Shown here piece after piece: positions 32,071 through 41,909 of a stretch of DNA of 57,391 nucleotides (positions are counted from its first letter, which is position 1; each line of letters starts with the position of its first letter). Source of the DNA: Leptothoe spongobia TAU-MAC 1115 (GTDB taxonomy: Bacteria > Cyanobacteriota > Cyanobacteriia > Phormidesmidales > Phormidesmidaceae); assembly GCF_018739885.1 (NCBI RefSeq), contig NZ_JADOES010000035.1, forward strand, positions 1 to 57,391, written 5' to 3'. The position numbers were made by a program, and so were the translations under genes. The notes under the pieces were generated by a model. The model did no database searches, was not told the origin of the DNA, and saw only the letters and a list, made by a program, of their open reading frames with translations.

Positions 32071-33465
32071 ATGACCGACCCATCCACCCATCCACCCATC
32101 CACGTTATCGGCGGCGGCCTGGCCGGGACTGAGGCCACCTGGCAAATTGCCCAGGCAGGCGTTCCTGTAGTGCTCCACGAAATGCGACCGGTAAAGCTGA
32201 GTCCGGCTCATCATTCGGAGCATGTGGCGGAGTTGGTGTGTAGTAACTCTTTTGGGGCCAAGTCGGCGGATCGAGCGTCGGGATTACTTCATGAAGAACT
32301 GCGCCAGCTGGGTTCGGTGGTGATTGCTAAAGCCGATGAACATGCAGTCCCTGCGGGGGGTGCCCTGGCGGTGGATCGGGCTGTATTTAGCCGTGACCTG
32401 ACAGCAACGTTGGAGCAGCATCCGCTGATCGAACTGCGTCGCGATGAGGTGACGTCAATTCCAACAGACAGCACTGTAGTACTGACCACAGGTCCGTTGA
32501 CCAGTGATGCGCTCGCGGCTGATCTGCGCCAGTTTACAGGCCAGGACTATATGAGCTTTTTTGATGCGGCCAGCCCCATTGTGGTGGGGGAGTCCATTAA
32601 TCGCGATGTGGCCTTTATGGCCTCTCGCTATGACCGGGGGGAAGCGGCCTACCTCAACTGTCCTATGGACAAAGAACAGTATCTGGCTTTTTGGCAGGCC
32701 CTGTGTGCGGCAGAACAGGCGGAGCTAAAGGATTTTGAGCAAGAGACTGCGAAGTTCTTTGAAGGCTGTTTGCCCATTGAGGAAATGGGCCGCCGTGGGG
32801 AGGACACTATGCGCTATGGTCCCCTAAAGCCGGTGGGCCTATTTGATACGGATCGCTATGGGGCCTTTGATGCGCCGGAAAATAAGGGTAAGCGTCCCTA
32901 TGCGGTGGTGCAGCTGCGTCAGGAGGATAAGGGCGGTCAGCTGTGGAACATGGTGGGTTTTCAGACTAACCTGCGCTGGGGTGAGCAGAAGCGAGTATTT
33001 CGCATGATTCCTGGTCTGGAGAATGCGGAGTTTGTGCGCATGGGGGTGATGCACCGCAATACGTTTATTAATTCGCCGGAGTTGTTGAGCAGTGCACTGC
33101 AGTTTCATCAGCGGGCCAATCTGTTTGCCGCTGGTCAGTTGGTGGGCACGGAAGGATATACGGCAGCTTGCGCCGGTGGCTGGCTGTCGGGGACAAATGC
33201 AGCCCGGTCGGTGTTGGGATTGCCGTTAGTGTCGCTACCGGTAACCACCATGATGGGAGCATTGTTTGGCTTTATTAGCTCAGCAGAACCAAAGCATTTT
33301 CAGCCGATGCCACCGAATTTTGGGATTTTTCCCGCGTTGCCGGAGCGGATTCGGAATAAGCGAGAGCGGTATGGTAAGTATCGCGATCGCAGCTTCTCCG
33401 ATCTCCACACCTGGGCCAATACCCATCAAATCACTATAAAACAACCAGCATTAGCAACCGCATAG
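32071..33465 (+). CDS. trmFO: FADH2/folate-dependent tRNA (uracil-54-C5) methyltransferase TrmFO
   Basis: A 464-residue flavoprotein with the FAD motif VIGGGLAGTEATWQIA near the N-terminus and family segments HEMRPVKLSPAH, ELVCSNSFGA, CPMDKEQYLAFW, GRRGEDTMRYGPLKPVG, and the C-terminal FAAGQLVGTEGYTAACAGG. It methylates U54 in the tRNA T-loop using methylene-THF. The start codon region holds a CCATCCAC tandem repeat (three units), which codes PSTHPP and makes the N-terminus slightly longer than usual. Confidence 0.95.
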   Translation: MTDPSTHPPIHVIGGGLAGTEATWQIAQAGVPVVLHEMRPVKLSPAHHSEHVAELVCSNSFGAKSADRASGLLHEELRQLGSVVIAKADEHAVPAGGALAVDRAVFSRDLTATLEQHPLIELRRDEVTSIPTDSTVVLTTGPLTSDALAADLRQFTGQDYMSFFDAASPIVVGESINRDVAFMASRYDRGEAAYLNCPMDKEQYLAFWQALCAAEQAELKDFEQETAKFFEGCLPIEEMGRRGEDTMRYGPLKPVGLFDTDRYGAFDAPENKGKRPYAVVQLRQEDKGGQLWNMVGFQTNLRWGEQKRVFRMIPGLENAEFVRMGVMHRNTFINSPELLSSALQFHQRANLFAAGQLVGTEGYTAACAGGWLSGTNAARSVLGLPLVSLPVTTMMGALFGFISSAEPKHFQPMPPNFGIFPALPERIRNKRERYGKYRDRSFSDLHTWANTHQITIKQPALATA

Positions 33466-33491
33466 GAGGGTGGGTACAGCCCACCGGGCCA

Positions 33492-34421
33492 ATGGATAAA
33501 AGCCGCTTTATTCTGTTGTTTTTAGACGGTCTGGGGTTGGGCACCGCCGGTCCCCACAATCCCCTGAGCAATCCAGCGACCATGCCCCTGGTGCAGGCTT
33601 TGTGCGAGGTACCCTGGTTAGCTGGAGCCCATGTCCACCGCCCAAATTTTCTCCTCAAGCCCATTGATGCCACCCTCGGTGTTCCCGGTTTGCCCCAAAG
33701 TGCTACCGGACAAACCACCATTTACACAGGGCATAATGCTGCCAAATTTCGAGGTCAGCACCAGACCGGATTTGCCAATGGCTCATTACGACAGTTGATC
33801 GAACCCTACGGACTCTTTAAGCAGGTACTCACCCTGGGCGGTACCGCCACCCTGGCCAATCTGTATTCTCCGGCCTATTTTGAAGCCATTGCCCAGCGAC
33901 GATGGCGCTATTCAGTCTGTACTCTGCTAAATATGACCGCAGGTCTTCCCTTTCGCATGCAATATGAATATGAACAGGGAGAGGCTGTCTTTTGGGACAT
34001 TACCGGTGAGATTGCCAGATCCCGTGGCATTGCCACCCCACCCATTACTCCCGAACTCGCGGGCAAAAGTCTAGCTTCCTTGGGCAGTAGCCACAGCGTT
34101 ACTCTATTTGAATGCTATCTCAGTGACTATGCAGGCCATGCTCAAGTGTATGAACGTGCCGTAGCTGTGTTGCAGCGGATCGATCGGTTTTTAACGGCGG
34201 TGATTGAGTCCCTTGGGCCAGATACTACACTCATTGTGGTGAGTGATCATGGGAATGTTGAAAACCTGTCAACCAAACGTCATACCTTAAATCCGGTCCC
34301 TTTGTGGGTGGTGGGTCCCGCCGCTGCTAAATTTTCAGCCGTCCAAGATCTCACGGGTATTACACCCACTATCCTGGCCCAACTGAGCAATGGTTACAAG
34401 GTCACACCGAAGTCTCTATGA
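33492..34421 (+). CDS. Alkaline-phosphatase-superfamily phosphomutase-like enzyme
   Basis: The 309-residue protein has metal-site motifs of the alkaline phosphatase/phosphoglycerate mutase superfamily: LFLDGLGLG (Asp, N-terminus), PQSATGQTTIYTGHNA (nucleophile Ser/Thr), and VVSDHGNVENLSTKRHT (Asp-His...His). It is shorter than cofactor-independent phosphoglycerate mutase, so the substrate is uncertain. It is a conserved hypothetical metalloenzyme in cyanobacteria. Its end overlaps the convergent histidine kinase gene by 20 bp. Confidence 0.8.
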   Translation: MDKSRFILLFLDGLGLGTAGPHNPLSNPATMPLVQALCEVPWLAGAHVHRPNFLLKPIDATLGVPGLPQSATGQTTIYTGHNAAKFRGQHQTGFANGSLRQLIEPYGLFKQVLTLGGTATLANLYSPAYFEAIAQRRWRYSVCTLLNMTAGLPFRMQYEYEQGEAVFWDITGEIARSRGIATPPITPELAGKSLASLGSSHSVTLFECYLSDYAGHAQVYERAVAVLQRIDRFLTAVIESLGPDTTLIVVSDHGNVENLSTKRHTLNPVPLWVVGPAAAKFSAVQDLTGITPTILAQLSNGYKVTPKSL

Positions 34422-36966
34422 CGATTTCTTCTGAGGGGATGCCGGTTTCTGGTGGATTGGTGTTGCGATCGCGGGAGTCGGAATTTTCTAACTGTTCTGG
34501 GTTGTATTGATTGAGTATTTCGACGAGTTTTTGAAGATTGTCCTGCGTAGCGGAATGGTCCGCTTTCCCTAAAGAATAGCTGAGTCTTTTGTCAGGTAGC
34601 TTCGTTTGGACAATGACTGGGATCTTGGCAAGGGTTGAATTGGTTTCAAGGGCCTCGTAGATATCATAATCCTCTTTACTTAACATGATCGAATCCAGGA
34701 GAATGATGTCAGGTAGAAGCTGATCAACCATTTTTAAACCCTTATGACTGTTGTGGGTCAAAACAACAAAATAACCATGGCTGGCAAGGGCCTTCCAGAT
34801 AAATTCGCAGTTTTCTTCATCATCATCAATGACTAATACGCATTCTGAAGAGGGTGCTGTTATTAAAGAAGTGATAGATTCATCGGAGATCGATTCAATC
34901 TGTTGCAGCCCACTGTTCTCATGGGAGTTAGTCGTTGCATTGTCTACTACTGTGGATGGTTCTGTCGGCTCAAAAAGTAAATCATTTTTATTTTTAACAA
35001 TTTGTGGGATTTGCACAGTAAATGTAGTCCCTGTACCCACCTCACTTTCCACATTTACGACCCCGCCCATCATCTGGACAAATCTCTTTGTAATAGTCAG
35101 GCCTAGCCCAGTTCCACCATATTTTCGGGTGGTTGAGGAATCTGCCTGGGCAAAGGCATTGAAAATCTTCTGTAGTTGTTCAGGCATCATGCCAATGCCT
35201 GTATCCTGGATTTGAAAGTTTATCCACTTATCGTTGTTCTTGTCTTCAGCTTTGACACCAATGGTTATAGTCCCATTTTGAGTGAACTTACTCGCATTGC
35301 TTAGCAGGTTAAAGAGACTTTGCCGGACCTTGACCTGATCGGCATGCATGTTACCAATATTGGCAGCACATTGGATTTTTAGAATATTGTTGTGTTTGGT
35401 GATGACGGGCTGCATCGTTGAGGCCACATCTTGTACCAAGGACATGATTGGAAACGTCTCTAAATACATTTCCATGTGGCCAGCTTCCACTTTAGACAGA
35501 TCAAGTACATCATTGATCAGACCTAATAAATGTTTGCCAGCTCCTTGAATTTTCTGTAGTTCAGGGATGAAGTCTTCTTGTCCACAATCTTCTGCGTCTT
35601 CCTCAAGCATCTCGCTATAACCAATAATGGCATTAAGTGGAGTCCGCAATTCGTGACTCATATTGGCTAGAAACTCACTCTTGGTTCGGTTAGCTTTCTC
35701 TGCTTTGCGTCGTTCAATCTCTGCTTTTTTACGGGCGTCATCTGCTTTCTTGAGAGCCTCATCATTGGCTTCAATACTCAAGGCGAGTTGAAACTCGGCT
35801 TTTTTGTGAGTACTGATATCTTGCCAGAAGACAGAAATTCCAGTCGCATTGGGCCTAAGACGAAGTTCTAACCAGCGAGATTTGGTAGTATATTTAGTTT
35901 CAAATGTGATTATAGATTGTTGATTGCGGGCTTGTTGATAATAATGTTGTTTCGCTTGACCTAGCTCCTGAGGAAATGCAGTCCAAAAAAGCTTACCTAC
36001 CAGTTCTTCCCGCTGTTTGCCTAAGTCTTCACAGGCCTGGGCATTTACATGGGTGATGATCCACTCATTATTAACATCGATAAACGCATCGTCAATCGTT
36101 TCAAACAGACTGTTTGTAATTTGTTCGATTTTGTGAGTCTGTTTTGCCAGTGAGGTAAAATACGTGCCCGCTCCTAATATACTTACCAACCAGATAGTGG
36201 CAGCGATTTGAAATAGTTTGGCTCGTCGATGTGCTATTTGATAAGCATCTTTATAGATTTTAGAAAACTCTTGGAGTTGTTGTGTTGTTGGTAAATTTAG
36301 TAGGGATTGAGTGATTTGATCCGTTTGCTGTTTACTTTCTAGAATGGTTCTAGCGTAGGTCAGAGTAGTATCTATATCACGGTTACTAATCTTGCCGCTG
36401 TCAATCAGTGCTTGAACCTGTTCAATGTTGAGTTGAATCTCAGCAGTCAGTGCTTCATCAGAGGAAAGGGTATAAAGTAAGACCTGTTCGAAGAGTTCTG
36501 TGAGAACTTGGTTGACCTTATTCTGTGAGGATAGGTTATTATCCTGTTGAAGCGTATTGATTAAACCCGGTAAGTTGAGGAGCGATTCTTTTAGGCGTGA
36601 ATCTTGGGTTTGGAGCTGCTGTGCCAGTCGTGCTTTTTGTTCTAAAGCCTCAGTATGAGTTTTTAGAGCTGCTTCGAGTTGCTTAGCGTTTCGTTTGCCG
36701 ATAAATGTAGGAACTTCGTTAAGTTTATTGTGAAGTACCTGTACTTGCAGTAGTTCCTCGTTTAGCGGTTCATAGGATGTTTGAAGGGTCTGCTGAGCTT
36801 CCAGAACAGTGTGATTAACCGCCAAATCATACTGAATCTGCTCTGAGATGTGCTCTTGATAACGTAAGTGATCCTCAATGGAGACTGAACGGCCTTTGGT
36901 AATCAGGCCGAACTCAATCAGCAGCCCACCCATAGCAGCTGAAAGTATGATTGCTTTATGGTTCAT
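34402..36966 (-). CDS. Membrane-bound hybrid sensor histidine kinase
   Basis: The 854-residue protein has two membrane segments (about 8-24 and 245-265) enclosing an all-helical extracytoplasmic region of the DAHL sensor type. A PAS domain (about 275-395), a coiled coil (about 400-430), HisKA (FLANMSHELRTPLNAIIGYSEML), HATPase (TGIGMMPEQLQKIF, GGTGLGLTI) and a receiver (VLVIDDDEENC, LLDSIML) follow. All phosphotransfer residues are present. The signal is unknown. It stands alone, convergent with the phosphomutase-like gene. Confidence 0.88.
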   Translation of the reverse strand: MNHKAIILSAAMGGLLIEFGLITKGRSVSIEDHLRYQEHISEQIQYDLAVNHTVLEAQQTLQTSYEPLNEELLQVQVLHNKLNEVPTFIGKRNAKQLEAALKTHTEALEQKARLAQQLQTQDSRLKESLLNLPGLINTLQQDNNLSSQNKVNQVLTELFEQVLLYTLSSDEALTAEIQLNIEQVQALIDSGKISNRDIDTTLTYARTILESKQQTDQITQSLLNLPTTQQLQEFSKIYKDAYQIAHRRAKLFQIAATIWLVSILGAGTYFTSLAKQTHKIEQITNSLFETIDDAFIDVNNEWIITHVNAQACEDLGKQREELVGKLFWTAFPQELGQAKQHYYQQARNQQSIITFETKYTTKSRWLELRLRPNATGISVFWQDISTHKKAEFQLALSIEANDEALKKADDARKKAEIERRKAEKANRTKSEFLANMSHELRTPLNAIIGYSEMLEEDAEDCGQEDFIPELQKIQGAGKHLLGLINDVLDLSKVEAGHMEMYLETFPIMSLVQDVASTMQPVITKHNNILKIQCAANIGNMHADQVKVRQSLFNLLSNASKFTQNGTITIGVKAEDKNNDKWINFQIQDTGIGMMPEQLQKIFNAFAQADSSTTRKYGGTGLGLTITKRFVQMMGGVVNVESEVGTGTTFTVQIPQIVKNKNDLLFEPTEPSTVVDNATTNSHENSGLQQIESISDESITSLITAPSSECVLVIDDDEENCEFIWKALASHGYFVVLTHNSHKGLKMVDQLLPDIILLDSIMLSKEDYDIYEALETNSTLAKIPVIVQTKLPDKRLSYSLGKADHSATQDNLQKLVEILNQYNPEQLENSDSRDRNTNPPETGIPSEEIVIETSV

Positions 36967-37403
36967 ACTCCATTTCCTGCGAGATTAGCAGCCAGCATAC
37001 ATAAACTAAAGGACCTAATTAGGGTTCTATTGTTTCAGGCCATAGCTAAGGTGCGTCCTAGTGATGGCCTTGACTGCTCTATCAGATACTTTTTATAAAA
37101 ATATTGTGAAAGCTAGCGTAAACGGGAACCACGCTGTGTAGTGATGACCTGATAAACACAACTATAGATACAGATAGTGAGCACAATAATCTGGAAAAAA
37201 CGGACAATGTCCAGATGTGAAAGTGGCCTTGTTGCTTAAATTACAGGTACTACTGAGGACGGTTGATGTACGCAGATTTACTGCATTTTTACTGCATTAA
37301 GGTCATTAAAAAAATCAAGATTTTTTCAATAGCAGGAAACTCTTTGGAGCCGTTATTTCAGCCTGAAAAAAGTTCTTTTTCCCAGATAATGGCTACTGGA
37401 TAA
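36967..37403. other. 437-bp gap without a gene
   Basis: No gene was recognised. It holds the promoter side of the hybrid kinase gene and AT-rich sequence. Confidence 0.5.
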
Positions 37404-37458
37404 AATCGGTATATATCCTGAATCAGGACGTTATAGTAACGTCTAATGTATACCGATT
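37404..37458 (-). terminator. Nested palindrome after the secreted-protein gene
   Basis: Outer arms AATCGGTATA (37404-37413) and TATACCGATT (37449-37458) enclose CCTGAATCAGG and the stem-loop GACGTTA-TAG-TAACGTC (37427-37443). It lies directly after the stop of the gene at 37461. It may act as a terminator or be a small interspersed element. Confidence 0.55.
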
Positions 37459-37460
37459 CA

Positions 37461-39290
37461 TTAATGTACTGAATAGATGGCAACGTCATGGTGCCATGGG
37501 TCAAATTGATAGAATCTTAAGCGGGTAGACGGTTCATAGTTATAGGTGATATTAACCTTGTGCATGCCGGGAGTATTGGGGGCAATAACTGGGTTGGCGG
37601 CAGGTACCCTAACGGGACTGGTGAGATTTTTCCACCAGTAGGCACGGCCAAAGGTAAACCAGCAGCCTGACCCCCCTACTCGGGTAGAGGACTTGAACTG
37701 GTTTTCCCAGCCTCGGGCACCGCCAAAGTCTACATTTTGGTACCCATGGTCAAAGTAGTCTCCGTTCAGCAGGGTCACTTTTAATTTAGCTCCCCGAGTT
37801 TTCCAGTCAGGCCAACGTACCCATCCTCCCTGGGTGAGCTGACCATAGGTGGTGTTGTTGATATACATCAGGGTGAGATCTGACTCTGGATCAACGTTGA
37901 CCCCATCTATACAGGTGCCTTTGGCATCAAACTCGAAGCAGGGTAACTGAGTGCGGGTTTGCCATTCTTGAAAAGCCCTCTTTCCCTTCTCTAGTTGGGC
38001 TATGAGCTGTTCCGGATCGTTGCTAGGATAGGCTGCTAAGATGTCCCGGAACGTAGTCCACATGCGTTTTGCCGGAGATAGGTCACCGATTTGTGCGATC
38101 GCAGCTAATTTGGCTTCCTCACTCTCCGTCGGATTCTCTCCAAAAACAGAGGTTTCCCATTCCACTAAGGTCTTTTTCTCCCCCGTTATTGGATCGCGAA
38201 AGGACTTAAGGGCATTATCCATTACCTGAATGCGAGGGGGATGCATGCGCCAACCCCAGGTATACACCAGGTTATAGTACTTACTGGGGGCCATTTTGAT
38301 GGTAAAGACCGTGCGGGTACCATCCTCCATGGGGAAAAAGGACTGATCCATGCCCACCAAAGCCTTTCGTTTCTTGCCTGGTAGATGTTGTTGCCAATCT
38401 GGGTCGGTTACCGCTGGATCATCGGTATACATTACAAAAGGAGAAAAATCATCATGTCCCCGGTTCAGAATATCCACCGTATAGGTAATAGTCCAGGGAA
38501 TCTCCAAAACCTGGCTTGGATCGATTAACCCGGTATCCGACTCAATGTGGTCGTTGTACCAAAGCTGGTGAACATTCACATTGCCACCCACCACATGGCC
38601 ATCGGCATCTTTAATTAACTCGACGGTTTTGACCTTATTCGGTCCCGTATAGTGCAGCAAAGGAAACCCACTGTAAGTACGGTCGGCAATGGGACTACCT
38701 TCTAAAATATCCAGGCCAAACTGGAGTACCTTTTCAAGAGAATCATTCAGATTATGCTCCACCAGATAGTCCATAAAGGCAGCCTGGTTTTCGGTCTCAA
38801 TTTTGGCTAGTTCGGCATTGGTGTCACAGATATCGCGTACATGGCTAGAGGCCCCTGCTGCTTGACACAGTTGATTGGCTACATAGATAAAAAGGCTATT
38901 GAGATCGTTTGTAGGAGACGTGGGGTTGATTTTAGACGTGCTCGGTTCTCCATCATGGAGATTATAGAAATTGCGGGGGGTGGAGGGCAGGGTGTTAGGA
39001 ATCTGATTGCCTGAGCTATCAAAGACATCAGTATAGATGGTGGGAAGAAAATTAGAGCCCGGTGGATTGTCAAAGGGATCAACTTCTTCAAATAGGCTGT
39101 CGCCAGTCTTGATATAGGTGGTGTCCCCGGCTGTAATTTGTTTAGACTTCTGGATCAGTGGCTGGGGATGGGGATGTAAATAGGGATACCCTGGATCATC
39201 TGACGAGTCTGCAATCACAGGGGACATTGCTGTTACCCACAGTACCAGAACCAACAAAATTGAGGTTGCCAATCGAAGAAAAAGGTTCAT
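37461..39290 (-). CDS. Large secreted protein of unknown function in multicopper oxidase operon
   Basis: The 609-residue protein has a clear signal peptide (MNLFLRLATSILLVLVLWV, cleavage likely near VIA-DSS). The mature protein is rich in Trp/Tyr/His and beta structure (VYTWGWRMHPPRIQVMDN, GGWVRWPDWKTRG, FDPWHHDVAIYSVH). I do not recognise a named domain. It starts 11 bases after the SCO-like gene stop, with GGGAG as ribosome-binding site, and so ends a three-gene operon with the multicopper oxidase. It may be an extracellular partner or substrate-binding protein of the oxidase. Confidence 0.75.
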   Translation of the reverse strand: MNLFLRLATSILLVLVLWVTAMSPVIADSSDDPGYPYLHPHPQPLIQKSKQITAGDTTYIKTGDSLFEEVDPFDNPPGSNFLPTIYTDVFDSSGNQIPNTLPSTPRNFYNLHDGEPSTSKINPTSPTNDLNSLFIYVANQLCQAAGASSHVRDICDTNAELAKIETENQAAFMDYLVEHNLNDSLEKVLQFGLDILEGSPIADRTYSGFPLLHYTGPNKVKTVELIKDADGHVVGGNVNVHQLWYNDHIESDTGLIDPSQVLEIPWTITYTVDILNRGHDDFSPFVMYTDDPAVTDPDWQQHLPGKKRKALVGMDQSFFPMEDGTRTVFTIKMAPSKYYNLVYTWGWRMHPPRIQVMDNALKSFRDPITGEKKTLVEWETSVFGENPTESEEAKLAAIAQIGDLSPAKRMWTTFRDILAAYPSNDPEQLIAQLEKGKRAFQEWQTRTQLPCFEFDAKGTCIDGVNVDPESDLTLMYINNTTYGQLTQGGWVRWPDWKTRGAKLKVTLLNGDYFDHGYQNVDFGGARGWENQFKSSTRVGGSGCWFTFGRAYWWKNLTSPVRVPAANPVIAPNTPGMHKVNITYNYEPSTRLRFYQFDPWHHDVAIYSVH

Positions 39291-39301
39291 GGGAAATCTC
39301 C

Positions 39302-39913
39302 CTAAGCGTTGACCCGATGTCCAAAGTTTTCTGAGGTGAGAGGTAAAGGACCACTGCGACGAGGGGCACCCTCCGGTTGAGCGCGTGGAGTAATCCAGGC
39401 AACCCGCTGTACAATTTGTTCGGGTTTAGCCAGGGTGGCTACCGAGCCCCACAACCCCACAGATTCATTGCCATAGCGAATCATTCCCATAGAACAATCG
39501 CTCTCTGGATTTGTGCCGGGGGCATGACCACCACTGTGGGCAAAAAGGCGATCGCGCAGCGTGGTCATCACCTCTGAGGTCCCTGTCAGAAATTGCCAAC
39601 CAGGTTTGACCCCATGATGGTCTGCAAAAGCTCGTAACACTGTAGGCGTATCTCGTTCAGGATCGATGGTTAACGAATACATAAAGACATCCCGCCCCAG
39701 ACGATGGCCCAACAGATTCTGGACCTGTAGTAGATTTTGAGTGACCGGACGGACCGCATCATCTTGTACCGACATGCAGTTGATTAGGACCATTCTGTCC
39801 AACAACAAGTCGTCATAAAATCGAGCTTTTTGATGCTCATGGTCGTAGACAATAACATTGGGAAAATAGTCTGCATAGGGACCACGGCGGGGTGGGGTGC
39901 AGGATTCTGTCAT
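39302..39913 (-). CDS. SCO1/SenC-like thioredoxin-fold protein with altered copper site
   Basis: The 203-residue protein follows the SCO pattern (FYDDLLLDRMVLINCMS, MYSLTIDPERDTPTVLRAFADHHG, WQFLTGTSEV), but the family CxxxC copper motif is reduced to one Cys: the second position in NCMSVQDD is Gln. No signal peptide is seen. SCO proteins deliver copper to oxidases; here it follows a multicopper oxidase gene, so a copper-loading role is likely, though altered. Ribosome-binding site AAGGAG upstream. Confidence 0.8.
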   Translation of the reverse strand: MTESCTPPRRGPYADYFPNVIVYDHEHQKARFYDDLLLDRMVLINCMSVQDDAVRPVTQNLLQVQNLLGHRLGRDVFMYSLTIDPERDTPTVLRAFADHHGVKPGWQFLTGTSEVMTTLRDRLFAHSGGHAPGTNPESDCSMGMIRYGNESVGLWGSVATLAKPEQIVQRVAWITPRAQPEGAPRRSGPLPLTSENFGHRVNA

Positions 39914-39963
39914 GGTTGATTAGTCTCCTTTTGGCCATGGGTAAGTGGAGGGAGAGAGGGGAA

Positions 39964-40005
39964 AACTTTGAACTTTGAATTTTGAATTTTGAACTTTGAA
40001 CTTTG
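39964..40005. repeat. Heptanucleotide tandem repeat (AACTTTG), six units
   Basis: Six 7-bp units read AACTTTG, AACTTTG, AATTTTG, AATTTTG, AACTTTG, AACTTTG. This is a short tandemly repeated repetitive sequence of the kind known in cyanobacteria. It lies just after the multicopper oxidase stop, in the operon gap. Confidence 0.9.
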
Positions 40006-40007
40006 AA

Positions 40008-41909
40008 CTAAGTTTGTCCTTCTTGGGAGGTTGAGGTACCTGGCCGGGCCTCCAGATGAGGTTGGGCCGGAGGTCGTGGATCGGGGAATTGTTTTGTATT
40101 CTCTTTGTAGTATGTGCTAGCCCGTTCAGGATTAGGCACCCCTTCTCCAGCGGGGACAACATCCCAGCGAATCATCATGGCATGGTCTTCATGCACCACA
40201 TTATGGCAGTGCATCACGTACTTGCCTAAGAAATCACTAAAGCGGATGTAAACCTTAATCTCATCCCCTGGTAGTAATGAGACGACATCGCGTCGGGGAC
40301 CTCCCATAAAGACATCGACATGGTCACGTTGACTTTCAATATCCTCAACAAATGATCGTCTGAGGGTATGACCTCCGGTTTGAATTTGTTTTGGATAAAC
40401 GGCTTTGCCATTCACCTCTAGAATGATGAACTCAGTGAAGTGGTTATGAATGGGATGAGCCCAGTCATTGCCAGAGTTGCGGAAGGTCCAAATTTCAGCG
40501 CTCCCCCGTTCGATCACGGCCTCAATCCGTTGGGGGTCCATGATCTGGCCATTGATGGTCCAAAGACCACCGTCATAGTCAAAAGTCCAGTTGCGATCGC
40601 GTCTAACATCAGCCAAATCCACCGACTGTAGCTTTCGGAAGTAATCGGGAATCCGGCTAGGGTCAGGAGCTTGAGCTTCTACCACATCAAACCGCATCAG
40701 CGCATCTTTGGGATTTGGGTCCAGCATCCGACCTGAAGGGCCTTTGCCATTGGTTTGTTCCAACAGGTTCAACAGATAAACATGATCGTCCACCTCATAC
40801 TGTGAGAAATCTATAATCACATCCACCCGCTGGGCCACACTCAAATAGATGCTATCCGCTTCAATCGGTTCTTCCAGGAAGTTACCATCGCCGGTAATCA
40901 CCACAAATGGTCGACATTTGTCCATAGCCTTACCATCGTATAAGAATACCTGGTAGAACCGAGACGGACCGCCATTGAGAATACGGAATCGATACTTGCG
41001 GCGTTCAACCTTGAGATGGGGCTGAATAATGCGATTCACTGTAAACCTATCCCCCAGAACACCATCTGTGTTGAACAGGTTAAACACCATTTGCCCCTGC
41101 TGATCAAACTGGAGATCTTGTAGCAATAGGGGAATATCGTATTTACCGCTGGGTAGTCTCCAAGCTTGGGGATCGGGATCGTTTTCGTTGCCAGTGTCAT
41201 ACTCATCGAAGAGCAGATAGGCTCCCCACAAACCTGCGTAGACATTAGCTGCTGTAAAGTCCATGCGGTGGTCGTGGTACCACAGAGTCGTTAGTTTCTG
41301 CAGTGGGTCATTGCCAGAGGGAAAGTTACCATAGTGGTGGTCCCAAAATTCACCTGGGTCAATCCAATCGTTGGGGTCACCATCACTCTCAGAGGCCGTG
41401 TGGGCATTGTGCAGGTGTGTGGTGGTGGACGGCAACCCAAAGTGAACATGGCGATCGGGATGACCAATGGGGGGTAAATTATTAACTCGACGGACTAAGA
41501 TCGGCTCTCCATATTTTGCAATGTAGGTGGGGCCAGGAGAACTCCCGTCAAACCCCCAGCACCAGGTACCCTGGTTGTAAGGCGGATCGGGATGAAAACA
41601 CCAGAGAAATTCTTGCTCGTAGGTCAGGTAAAATTTCTTGGGCGAATAGCGATCGTAAAGTTGGTGAGAAAGTGGATCGGGCAATGGCGACAGCTGACTG
41701 ACCGGTTTTTTAGCCTGGGGGATGAACAGAGGCATCTTAAAGGGCGTTACCGGTGGACTGGGGACAGATAAGTCGGGAGGAAAGGTATTGGGTGGGCAGA
41801 GATACTGCAGCCATTCTTCATGATTTTGTGCTGCTGCTGATTGTCCCCCCAAGAGACTAAACCCACCTGTAGCAAGACCTATTTTGAGGAAATCCCTTCT
41901 TCTGTGCAT
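40008..41909 (-). CDS. Secreted multicopper oxidase (CotA/bilirubin oxidase type)
   Basis: The 633-residue protein has a Tat signal (HRRRDFLKIGLATGG) and cupredoxin domains with copper ligands in THLHNAH, TLWYHDHRM, HPIHNHF and HCHNVVHEDHAMM, so the type 1 and trinuclear centres look complete. It oxidises phenolic substrates, bilirubin-like molecules or metal ions at the expense of O2 in the periplasm or outside. It is the first gene of an operon with the SCO-like protein and a large secreted protein. Typical family length is 500-550; the extra length is spread over loops and a C-terminal tail. Confidence 0.93.
   Translation of the reverse strand: MHRRRDFLKIGLATGGFSLLGGQSAAAQNHEEWLQYLCPPNTFPPDLSVPSPPVTPFKMPLFIPQAKKPVSQLSPLPDPLSHQLYDRYSPKKFYLTYEQEFLWCFHPDPPYNQGTWCWGFDGSSPGPTYIAKYGEPILVRRVNNLPPIGHPDRHVHFGLPSTTTHLHNAHTASESDGDPNDWIDPGEFWDHHYGNFPSGNDPLQKLTTLWYHDHRMDFTAANVYAGLWGAYLLFDEYDTGNENDPDPQAWRLPSGKYDIPLLLQDLQFDQQGQMVFNLFNTDGVLGDRFTVNRIIQPHLKVERRKYRFRILNGGPSRFYQVFLYDGKAMDKCRPFVVITGDGNFLEEPIEADSIYLSVAQRVDVIIDFSQYEVDDHVYLLNLLEQTNGKGPSGRMLDPNPKDALMRFDVVEAQAPDPSRIPDYFRKLQSVDLADVRRDRNWTFDYDGGLWTINGQIMDPQRIEAVIERGSAEIWTFRNSGNDWAHPIHNHFTEFIILEVNGKAVYPKQIQTGGHTLRRSFVEDIESQRDHVDVFMGGPRRDVVSLLPGDEIKVYIRFSDFLGKYVMHCHNVVHEDHAMMIRWDVVPAGEGVPNPERASTYYKENTKQFPDPRPPAQPHLEARPGTSTSQEGQT

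Noticed and set aside
39920..40162. Minus-strand frame over the end of the multicopper oxidase
   Set aside because: It overlaps the oxidase C-terminus and consists partly of the heptanucleotide repeat.
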